64,000 nt of DNA, from the NCBI GenBank assembly GCA_026724425.1, contig JAIUCV010000001.1, positions 1,064,001 through 1,128,000 of the forward strand. Direction: 5' to 3'. The position numbers and the translations under genes are program-made. This document shows, in pieces, positions 37,028 to 46,534 of the stretch (position 1 is the stretch's first letter; the number at the start of each line of letters is the position of its first letter). This DNA comes from Erythrophleum ivorense. Taxonomy: Eukaryota > Streptophyta > Magnoliopsida > Fabales > Fabaceae. The notes below the pieces were generated by a model that saw only the letters and a list, made by a program, of their open reading frames with translations, did not search any database and was not told where the DNA came from.

Positions 37028-39715
37028 ATGATAATGAGGATCATAACAGGGAGACATTCACTTCATAGGACCTATTGTACCGTTGCAAATACAGTTTCAG
37101 AAATTCCACCTTCATCCACCAGCAGGAGTCTAGAAAAGGGCCACCAATACGTTCAGCTCATTCGTTCATGTAAAGACTTGAAGTCTCTGTTTCAAATCCA
37201 TGGCCGTTTAATCGTGTCAGGCCTCCGACAAGATCATTCCATAATTGCCCCTCTAATCAATTCTTACCCTTTATTTGGTCAATATGGTTTGGCTCGCTCG
37301 ACATTTGATTCTGTGGCAAACCCAACTGTAATTCTATGGAATTCAATGATTAGAGCTTATTCTAGATCCAACCAATTCCAGGAAGCAATAACAATGTATC
37401 GTAGCATGTTAGAAAAGGGCCTCAAACCAGACAAATATACATTTACCTTTGTTTTGAAAGCTTGTACTGGTGCTCTAGACTTCCAGGAGGGTGTTGCAAT
37501 TCACCAAGAAATAGCTTCTAAGCAGTTAGAATGTGATGTCTTCATTGGGACTGGTCTCATTGATATGTACTGTAAATTGGGTAACTTAGATAGTGCAAGA
37601 AAGATATTCGATAAAATGTCAACGAAGGATATTACATCTTGGAATGCAATGATTGCGGGCTTATCACAGAGCTCAAATCCTTGTCAAGCACTGGAAATAT
37701 TCTGGAGTATGCAAAAGGAGGGGTTGGAGCCTGACTCAGTGAGCTTCTTGAACCTGGCCCCAGCCGTTTCTAAATTAGCGGATGTTGATGCTTGCAAGTC
37801 CATTCATGCTTATGTGGTTAAGAGGTCTATGTTTGGTTCAGTTTCAAACTCATTGATTGATATGTACTCTAAATGTGGTGAAGTAAATGTTGCTCGTCGG
37901 ATTTTTGATCAGATGTTGGTTCAGGATGACGTTTCATGGGCAACAATGATGGCTGGATATGTGCACAATGGTTATTTCCTTGAGGTTCTTCAATTGCTTG
38001 ATAAAATGAGGCAAAAGAATACTAAGATGAATAAAGTTTCAATAGTTAGTGCTCTTTTGGCAGCTGCAGAGATGAGAGACATAGAGAAAGGAAAGGAGGT
38101 CCATAACTATGCTTTACACCAAGGGGTAATTTCAGATATCACGGTCGCTACTCCTATTGTGAGCATGTATGCAAAATGTGGAGAATTGAAGAAAGCTAAC
38201 AAATTGTTTCTGAGTCTACATGGAAGAGATTTAGTCGCTTGGTCTTCTTTTTTATCAGCTGTTGTCCAAGCAGGGTTCCCCACTGAAGCATTGTCTATAT
38301 TTCGAGAGATGCAGCATGAGGGTTTCAAACCAGATAATGTGACCCTGACAAGTGTTATTTCCGTGTGTGCAGAAATATCATATCTCAGATTTGGGAAGAG
38401 CATACATTCTTTCGCTGTTAAAGCTGATATGGATTCTGATATCTCAACAGTAACAAGCCTTATCTCAATGTACACTAGATGTGAATTATTTACTCATGCC
38501 ATGACTTTATTCAACAGAATGCACTATAAAGATGTCGTGACATGGAATACTTTGATAAATGGATTTACCAGATACGGTGACCCGCGTGATGCATTGCAAA
38601 TGTTCCGTAGATTACAGTTGAGTGGGATTCAACCAAATGGAGGAACCATAGTAGGTTTGGTTTCAGCTTGCACCCTTATAGTTGACCAAGATCTAGGCAT
38701 GTGTTTCCATGGGATAATTAAAAAGAGTGGGTTTGAATCTGACACTCATGTTAAAGTTGCTCTAATAGACATGTATGCCAAATGTGGGAGCCTTTGCTCA
38801 GCTGAAACCTTGTTTTACTCAACCAAGCCCTTGAAGGATGAGGTATCTTGGAATGTGATGATTGCAGGGTACCAACATAACAGATGTGCCAATGAAGCAA
38901 TTTCCACTTTCAACCAGATGAAATCAGAAAAGGTTAAACCCAATTTGGTCACATTTGTCACCATCCTTCCAGCTGTGTCATATTTGTCAGCATTGAGAGA
39001 AGGCATGGCTTTTCATGCTTGCATAATCCGAATGGGATTTATGTCTAATACTCTTGCTGGAAATAGTCTAATTGATATGTATGCTAAATGTGGGCAACTC
39101 ATTTATTCTGAGAAACATTTTAACGAGATGGAAAACAAAGACATTGTTTCATGGAATTCAATGCTTTCAGGTTACGCAATGCATGGGCAAGCTGATCGTG
39201 CTATTGCTCTTTTTTCACTTATGCAAGATACTTGTGTCCAAGTTGATTCTGTTTCTTTCATCAGTGTTTTATCTGCTTGCAGACATGCTGGATTAGTTCG
39301 AGAAGGAATGAACATTTTCCAATCCATGTGTGAAAAGCACCATCTTGAACCAAATATGGAACACTATGCCTGCATGGTTGATCTTTTGGGCCGAAGTGGC
39401 TTATTTGATGAAGTTTTGAGTTTAATTAAGAAAATGCCAACAGAGCCTAATGCTGAAGTTTGGGGTGCCCTTCTGGGAGCATGTAAAATGCATTCCAATG
39501 TGAAGTTAGGAGAGGTTGCTCTCAGGCAGCTCCTTAATCTTGAACCAAGAAACCCAGTTCATTATGTAGTTTTGTCAGATATATATGCTCAATGTGGTAG
39601 GTGGATTGAAGCAGGAATGACTAGATCAAATATAAATGACCATGGATTGAAGAAAAGTCCAGGATGCAGTTGGTTTGGACTGCATAAACGAGATCCATTC
39701 CTTTCTCGCAAGTAA
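37028..39715 (+). CDS. Pentatricopeptide repeat protein, PLS class, At2g39620-like, complete
   Basis: PPR proteins bind specific RNA sequences in mitochondria or chloroplasts and guide editing, splicing or processing. This intronless frame encodes 895 aa. The N-terminus (MIMRIITGRHSLHRTYC) is basic and free of acidic residues, as in organelle targeting peptides. From about residue 40 on, PLS-type repeats follow one another, with markers such as VILWNSMIRAYSRS, KDITSWNAMIAG, LIDMYAKCG, SVLSACRHAGLVREG and MEHYACMVDLLGRSG. It ends shortly after an E-type region (GCSWFGLHK) without a DYW domain. Order and wording of repeats agree closely with what I know of Arabidopsis At2g39620. The second ATG (codon 3) is an equally possible start. 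No break is seen, and the gene is probably functional. Its RNA target is unknown. Confidence 0.92.
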   Translation: MIMRIITGRHSLHRTYCTVANTVSEIPPSSTSRSLEKGHQYVQLIRSCKDLKSLFQIHGRLIVSGLRQDHSIIAPLINSYPLFGQYGLARSTFDSVANPTVILWNSMIRAYSRSNQFQEAITMYRSMLEKGLKPDKYTFTFVLKACTGALDFQEGVAIHQEIASKQLECDVFIGTGLIDMYCKLGNLDSARKIFDKMSTKDITSWNAMIAGLSQSSNPCQALEIFWSMQKEGLEPDSVSFLNLAPAVSKLADVDACKSIHAYVVKRSMFGSVSNSLIDMYSKCGEVNVARRIFDQMLVQDDVSWATMMAGYVHNGYFLEVLQLLDKMRQKNTKMNKVSIVSALLAAAEMRDIEKGKEVHNYALHQGVISDITVATPIVSMYAKCGELKKANKLFLSLHGRDLVAWSSFLSAVVQAGFPTEALSIFREMQHEGFKPDNVTLTSVISVCAEISYLRFGKSIHSFAVKADMDSDISTVTSLISMYTRCELFTHAMTLFNRMHYKDVVTWNTLINGFTRYGDPRDALQMFRRLQLSGIQPNGGTIVGLVSACTLIVDQDLGMCFHGIIKKSGFESDTHVKVALIDMYAKCGSLCSAETLFYSTKPLKDEVSWNVMIAGYQHNRCANEAISTFNQMKSEKVKPNLVTFVTILPAVSYLSALREGMAFHACIIRMGFMSNTLAGNSLIDMYAKCGQLIYSEKHFNEMENKDIVSWNSMLSGYAMHGQADRAIALFSLMQDTCVQVDSVSFISVLSACRHAGLVREGMNIFQSMCEKHHLEPNMEHYACMVDLLGRSGLFDEVLSLIKKMPTEPNAEVWGALLGACKMHSNVKLGEVALRQLLNLEPRNPVHYVVLSDIYAQCGRWIEAGMTRSNINDHGLKKSPGCSWFGLHKRDPFLSRK

Positions 39716-42700
39716 TGAGACCCACCCACAGTTTGAGAGGATTGAGGGAGGACGTATCTATCACAGAACAGCTTAATTAGAAATAGAGAAAATGGTTATG
39801 TGCTTAATAGGAGTTATTTTGTGTTATAACATGTGGATGAAGAGGATAAGGAACTGTTTCTTTAGAATCAAAGGAAAAGGTCTGCGATATATTTTGTTCT
39901 CTGTTCAATTAGCAAAAGAAAAGTAAGCTACAATGATCAGCAAGCTGTATGGTCATATTTAAAGAAGTTAACCATTTTCATCATTTTGGATTTGATATTT
40001 TCATCTGCAAGAGCTATGTGTATGATGAAATTTATAAGTCCCTTTCTCTGTTTGCGCACGGAACTTGGTAATAGAAAGCATGGATGACATGCCTGCAGAA
40101 ACCAAAATATACTTTAAGGTGGCTTTTGGAATCAAGATGTTGGAATAAAACATGGAACAGGGATTAAAGCAAATAACGGAACTGCTTCAACCAGCAAGTT
40201 ACATTCTTTTGGGAAGATGAAATTATTTCATGATTGCCACAGTTAAGTTTCTTAGAAGATAAAGGGCTTGAAGAATATTTTGCAGATACCCTGATTCTAG
40301 TTGTGAACACCGGTTCCTTTAGACTCTAATTGGTCAGGTCTATCTCTTTGTAATTTGTTCTTGAAATAATGATGCTTTTATGTTGAATTTGTGCTTTTAT
40401 ATATTTGAGTAGTATAGAGTTGTCTTTGCTCACTTTCTTCTGATTTTTTTTTTTTAGTTGAGTCAATCGCTAGTGCCAGTTAAAGGAAAAGAAGGCCAAG
40501 AAACCAGATGCTGAAATGTTGCCCCTTGCTCAAAATTGTAGTATGGAAATATCTTGTGAGTCTTCTCCTTGAACTTTCAATGATGGTATATTTATTTCGA
40601 TTTATGCTTCTGCATGCTTTTAGTTACACAATTTCACAATGTCATATAACAATTCAACCTATTTCCATTCAAGTTTTAGGGTGTCAAATCTATAGAGGAG
40701 TAATGTGATGAGATTCTGTTATATGAAGCTTAAAACAGCACCCTGACATTTAAATTTTATGGGAACTGACCAAATTAAACTTATTGGAGACTAAAAAGAA
40801 AAACTTAATAGAGAAGTAACACCCATCATTTCCATTCCTCTTTTTTGTTTTGTTTTTGTTTTTTGTTTTTTTCTATAACATTGTTAATCTGGTGAAGCAT
40901 TCCAACTTATGCTAAATTTGTGTCAGAAACTAGTTACAATAAGTATCATATTCTTCATGGTTGCTCTTTCCTCTAAGGAAGATATAATTTCAAGATTATT
41001 TTCTGGGAAGCATACAAAAACAATTTTCAATTCACGTCCTTCCATCAGTATCACCTTTTTAATGAAATTAAGTTAGAATTATTTATTTTTGATAACTGAT
41101 TAAGTTTTATCTTGATCATGCCTAAGGAACAGCTTATGTTCATCATATCTGTGGTCTGCTTTCAGTATGCCTGCAAGAAAAATTGCAATTAATTAAGAAA
41201 TAATTTTAGGAGACCAATATGCGTCCTGACTATTGAATGATGGTATTTTTGCCACTCAATCATGTGTGATTCCATAAAAATTTGACCTTTTTTGAACTCT
41301 GTCTGTGACTCAATATAGGCTGAAGAAAGAAGAGAAGATGAATATGAACGAGATATCTAACAGCAAAAAGAAAAAGGATTGAATAAAGGAACTCCCAAAC
41401 ATTTGGCAATTTTAGATGAGTAGGTATCAATGGTAAGTTGTTATTTTGCTGAATAGTGTCTTCAGAGAGAAGAAGATTATGTAAACTCTTACTCAAAATC
41501 TCACTTATCAGATTCTATTGTGGAAGACCATTTTGTCTTTTTTGGAGAATTCGCTCAGTAAAATCATCAAAACAGAATTTCTCCAACTTGGAAGCGAACT
41601 GCTAAATTTATCAGAAAGAGTTTTACCTACTGGTGACCAACCAACACAGGTGTGACTTTTTTTTTTCTATTTAAATGAATAAACATGTAACATTTAATTT
41701 TGTGCTTTAAGGCCTTTGCGTTTTGAAGATTTGGGAATTGTTGTGGTGATTATTGTCCTAGTGGCTTCTGAATGTTAGTAGTAGTCTATATGCTAGTTGT
41801 TTTGTTTTTGCTGTCATAATAATGTTACATAAGTCATATTTCTCGTAGCAATCCAGAAAACTCGGATGGATGCATCCTAACTAGGGAGATAACACATGAA
41901 CTGAAGAGATTTTAGTATAATGACAAAAATCTTTCATGCATGGTTCGCTGCTGAATTCAGGTACTTCTCATCTCTCTGGTATCAATCATCATTCTGCTTG
42001 CATCATATTGATTCCTTCTGTTTGTGTCTCTCTAAATTATCAAGCACGTTATATTTACTTAAGAGAAATCAACAAGAGTTCTATATTTTTTTTGTTTAGA
42101 TGATTTAACTATTGGCCTATTCCTGGGTTCATTGACACAGAATGCTGATGCATGTAGGACAGAGTGCCTCGACGATGATTACATTTATCTATCAGTTATA
42201 TTAAGCGTCACCTTGAATGAAACTCATCTCATTCCTCATCGTATTAAATCCGAATAGAAAATAGAAAAATAGTAATCCTTCAACATCAGTGATACTCAAA
42301 TCTTCTGCTGTCATCTTTGTTATAGTATGAATATGCTCAAGGACTCTTGTGACTTTCTAAATTGCAGATAAAGATATGGTTATGATTGTGGGCCTTATTC
42401 TCAGATATTTCATTAGAAAATTATATAGATTTCTCTTAAATTTTATTAAAATTTTATATATCTTTTTTATATTTTTTTCCAATATATATAGACATTTTTT
42501 GAAACAAAATTATCTCATAATTTAGTCTAATTTAAAATTATTTGACAGAAATATCCTCTATTAAATCTAAATATATATTTTTCTAAGTAAACAAATTTTA
42601 AATAGAAGCTATTTTTGTCAAAAAATTTAAAATTAAACTATAATATTAGATAACTTTTTGTATTATAATATGTCTATGTATACTTTAAAAATATAGTGAA

Positions 42701-42904
42701 ACTCTATGTAATTCCATATAACATTTGGGGGGCTTTTTGACCTATTTACTATTTAAATTAAAACATTTAAAAAAGATGTTTGGTCATTAAAATTATTTTT
42801 TTAAATACTTAAAATTATTATTTTTAAAATATTATAAGGGTCGTGGCATCACAAATTTTTTTTTTAAATATATTTGATTTGAGTTAGGGCATACTAGATA
42901 TTAT
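39716..42904. other. 3' flank of PPR gene and intergenic DNA
   Basis: No gene is supported across about 3.2 kb. The first kilobase may be 3' UTR. Short open frames (for example 40508-40708 and 41260-41496) show no similarity. An AT-rich element at about 42405-42725 has ends resembling the foldback element at 16939-17343. Confidence 0.5.
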
Positions 42905-44556
42905 GACTCTTTTTTTTTATTATTTAATTTAACTGGTCAAACGTTTGAAAGAGCCTATTTTGACATTGTCCTTTCGGGCAATATGCTGCAAAGGAGCTAT
43001 TCTTGTTAGATCCATATAATAGAGGGCACTCACTATGTGCAACTCTCAAATCTCTATGCTTCTGCCCGATTGTGGGATGTTGTGAATGTTCGAGCGCTTA
43101 TGAGGGAGAAAAGTTTGAGTAGGGACCATGGTTACAATTTGATTGAAATCAATGGAAAATTAAAAGTGTTTCATTTTAGATGTGGTTTCTCTGCTCCCTC
43201 AAAATCGGAGCATCGCTTCATTTCAGACGAGGCTTTTCTACTCATTCAAAACAATCAATGGAAAATTAGAGATGTTTTATTTTGGACGTGGTTTCTCTAC
43301 TCCTTTCAAATAGGAGCACTGCTTCATTTTGGACACGATTTCTCTGGTCTTTCAAAACGTGGTGCTCTTGTTTTGAAGAAGCAGAGAAATCACGTTTAAA
43401 ATGCAGTGCGCTTGTTTTGAAGGAGCATATAAATTATGTCTGAAATGAAATGAAATAACTCTTTTTTTTTATTTAATTTAACTGGTCAAACGTTTGAAAG
43501 AGCCTATTTTGACATTGTCCTTTCGGGCAATATGCTGCAAAGGAGCTATTCTTGTTAGATCCATATAATAGAGGGCACTCACTATGTGCAACTCTCAAAT
43601 CTCTATGCTTCTGCCTGATTGTGGGATGTTGTGAATGTTCGAGCGCTTATGAGGAAGAAAAGTTTGAGTAGGGACCATGGTTACAATTTGATTGAAATCA
43701 ATGGAAAATTAAAAGTGTTTCATTTCAGATGTGGTTTCTCTGCTCCCTCAAAATCGGAGCATCGCTTCATTTCAGACGAGGCTTTTCTACTCATTCAAAA
43801 CAATCAATGGAAAATTAGAGATGTTTTATTTTGGACGTGGTTTCTCTACTCCTTTCAAATAGGAGCACTGCTTCATTTTGGACACGATTTCTCTGGTCTT
43901 TCAAAACGTGGTGCTCTTGTTTTGAAGAAGCAGAGAAATCACGTTTAAAATGCAGTGCTCTTGTTTTGAAGGAGCATATAAATTATGTCTGAAATGAAAT
44001 GAAATAACTCTTTTTTTTTTTATTTAATTTAACTGGTCAAACGTTTGAAAGAGCCTATTTTGACATTGTCCTTTCGGGCAATATGCTGCAAAGGAGCTAT
44101 TCTTGTTAGATCCATATAATAGAGGGCACTCACTATGTGCAACTCTCAAATCTCTATGCTTCTGCCCGATTGTGGGATGTTGTGAATGTTCGAGCGCTTA
44201 TGAGGGAGAAAAGTTTGAGTAGGGACCATGGTTACAATTTGATTGAAATCAATGGAAAATTAAAAGTGTTTCATTTCAGATGTGGTTTCTCTGCTCCCTC
44301 AAAATCGGAGCATCGCTTCATTTCAGACGAGGCTTTTCTACTCATTCAAAACAATCAATGGAAAATTAGAGATGTTTTATTTTGGACGTGGTTTCTCTAC
44401 TCCTTTCAAATAGGAGCACTGCTTCATTTTGGACACGATTTCTCTGGTCTTTCAAAACGTGGTGCTCTTGTTTTGAAGAAGCAAAGAAATCACGTTTAAA
44501 ATGCAGTGCGCTTGTTTTGAAGGAGCATATAAATTATGTTTGAAATGAAATACCTC
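42905..44556 (+). repeat. Three tandem copies of a 550-bp composite unit (PPR-DYW fragment plus minisatellite)
   Basis: The landmark AACTGGTCAAACGTTTGAAAG recurs at 42931, 43480 and 44031, giving periods of 549 and 551. Copies differ at only a few sites (for example CCCGATT/CCTGATT and GAGGGAGA/GAGGAAGA), so the amplification is recent. Within a unit the first 48 bases are unrelated to the gene. Then about 187 bases match the MEF22-like gene downstream (48173-48360), with a 4-base TCAC insertion and a 3-base loss. The rest is three or four degenerate units of 45-60 bp built on TTTTGGACGTGGTTTCTCTACTCC / GGAGCACTGCTTCA. Each unit leaves an open frame that crosses from PPR sequence (VQLSNLYASARLWD) into minisatellite sequence. 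Confidence 0.93.
43037..43399 (+). pseudogene. PPR-DYW gene fragment in unit 1 of the array, read into minisatellite
   Basis: An open frame of 120 codons starts with MQLSNLYASARLWDVVNV and REKSLSRDHGYNLIEING, matching the end of the PPR/E region of the MEF22-like gene, then changes after KLKVF to sequence encoded by the minisatellite (RCGFSAPSKSEH onward). The same frame recurs in unit 2 (from 43619, first codons lost) and in unit 3 (44137-44499). There is no upstream gene body and no plausible promoter. I regard these as non-functional fragments. Confidence 0.75.
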
Positions 44557-44767
44557 TAATTTTTTATTGATACCGTTTAGATTTTATTATTATTTTTTGA
44601 ATTTTGAATTTTTTTAATTTTAAATGAAGCAATATACAAAATAAAAATATTTTTTTTATTATTGATTTTAAAAAATAATGTTTTATATTAAAACAAATAA
44701 AAAAAAAACAAAATAAGATTTGTACTGGATGGTCCAGACTCCTGTATTGAAATAGCAGAGAAACCGC

Positions 44768-45112
44768 GTCTGTTTCATGTAGGGTACAAGACGCGTTTAA
44801 GAGCTGGGGAAATTTTTAATGAGCTTCAGAAGTTGGAGAGAAGATTGAAGGAAGTTGGATTTGTCCCACATACAGATTCAGTTTTGCATGATTTGAATTA
44901 TGAAGTGAAGGAAGAGAATCTTTGCTATCACGGTGAGAGGATAGCTATAGCTTGCGGGCTCATTAGTACTGCTCCTGGAACTACACTTGGAATGACAAAG
45001 AACCTTCGGGCATGTGTTAACTGTCATTCCGCAACGAAGCTTATATCAAAACTTGTCGACAGGGAGATAACGGTTTCATCATTTTAAGAATGGAGCCTGT
45101 TCATGTGAAGAC
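44768..45112 (+). pseudogene. Orphan DYW-domain fragment of a MEF22-like gene
   Basis: This fragment matches 48364-48726 of the downstream gene nearly base for base: AGEIFNELQKLE, LKEVGFVPHTDSVLHDLNYE, GERIAIACGLISTAPG, NLRACVNCHSATKLISKLVDREI. It shows the zinc-site elements HGER and CVNCH of the cytidine-deaminase-like DYW domain. After DREI, 17-18 bases present in the gene (encoding part of VRDAKRF) are missing, which shifts the frame so the protein stops at 45087, and the terminal CGDYW is destroyed (TGTGAAGACCATTGA). With the array it forms a 5'-truncated, interrupted duplicate of the gene at 46535. Confidence 0.88.
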
Positions 45113-45236
45113 CATTGAGAGTGGGATGGTCCAACCTCTAACCGGCCCGTGGCCTAGGCTACTAGTCTCACCTATTTGTTTGTAGCTGCTCTAGTCTTGA
45201 TTTTTTGCTGTCACAAATTGATTGCTTTTAATATAG

Positions 45237-45270
<34 letters not shown>

Positions 45271-45840
45271 AAGGAATGGACATTTAGAATAGAAGGGGAT
45301 CCTATATAACTGCAAATAATTCAATTTCACGGCTGCCCTAGCATTATTCTTCCCGAGACTTCTCCTTTCCACCTTAGTAACTCAGGCTGATACGGTTCCT
45401 TATACCTTGCATTTGATTGCACAGAAAATATAGGAATACTAATATTTATATTCTTGCAATGTCACCATCCTTTGTATTTCTCAGGAAAATGTTATATTTT
45501 TGTTCTATTTATGATAGGTCTCAAAATGATTGGAAATATGGAGCTAAAGGTTCCAGTTAATCTCGTTTCCTTGTCATCATTTCCATTATACATGAATTAA
45601 CTCTAATGTATTTTGTTATATCAAGCTCAAAGATGTACAGAGTACAATATGATTTTCTTTTTTTTAAGTTCGTGTTTCTTTTTGGTTTTCTGTGCAAGCA
45701 GATTTTGTTAAAAAAAAAAACTAATCCAATATGTGAGGAATCCTCTGTCTGCTCTCTTTTTCTTGCTATAATTTGATTATGTGTAAAAGAAATGGATTTG
45801 AAAGTCTTTTTAATTTAAATTATCATTTTACATTCTGAAT
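45113..45840 (+). repeat. Duplicated 3' flank of the MEF22-like gene
   Basis: Sequence after the orphan DYW fragment matches the 3' flank of the downstream gene at 48727-49370, with shared words such as GTAACTCAGGC, GCACAGAAAATATAGGAATAC and TTCTTGCAATGTCACCATCC. An (AT)n run at 45239-45267 is inserted here only. The duplication therefore covers the gene's 3' end plus at least 600 bases beyond it. Confidence 0.85.
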
Positions 45841-46534
45841 ATTATTTTTGAATTTAGACTGTCAATCACAGCATAATAAAATAAATTATAAAATATTTGG
45901 ATAATATCACGTCATATAATTTTATAATTTTAACCCTTAAATGACGTCATTTTATTTTTATTCCTAATCATATTTTTTCAAGTTGAAAATTAAAATTATA
46001 AAATTTTGAATTAAAAATATAATATTTGATTTGCTAAGTTATTAATTTTTGTTAATTTAATTAATAAAATTAATATTTTGGGTGATATTAAAATTTTTAA
46101 TAAACATATAAGCTACAATTTTGAAAAAATAAATATTTAAAAAGAAATTGTCCCGCAACAGGACTGTAGAGCGACAAATCCACTGAGTACAGGCTACAGC
46201 AGGGAGAGGAAGACACCAAGCTCTCCGAAAACCCTTTAGGATCGTCTCCCTTTGTGTCTGATCTCTTTACATGTCGCCGACGACTTGCTCTTCCTAATAT
46301 TTCAGTTGTAGTACTGGGAATATATTTTTAAATATATTGGTATAAATCTATTATGCTGGTACCTAAATTGGGCGAAAGCAATGGAACAAATTTAATAGCC
46401 GAAGAACTGAAAAGCGTAGGCCACAATTGAGCTGATTGGGGCAAGCATTTGGAGTTTCTAGTTGAGAGAAGAAACTCTACTGGCATGAGGGTAAACTTTG
46501 TCAACAAATAGTAAAAGATGGTGGACGTAGCTAT
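45841..46534. other. Intergenic DNA with a duplicated piece of the RABE1 5' region
   Basis: 45841-46140 is AT-rich and featureless. 46162-46299 matches 53107-53232, the DNA just upstream of the RABE1 start: ACTGTAGAGCGACA, CTCTCCGAAAACCC, GGATCGTCTCC and ATGTCGCCGACGACTTGCT occur in both, in the same order. This copy now lies 236 bases upstream of the MEF22-like start and may serve as its leader or promoter. Confidence 0.8.
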
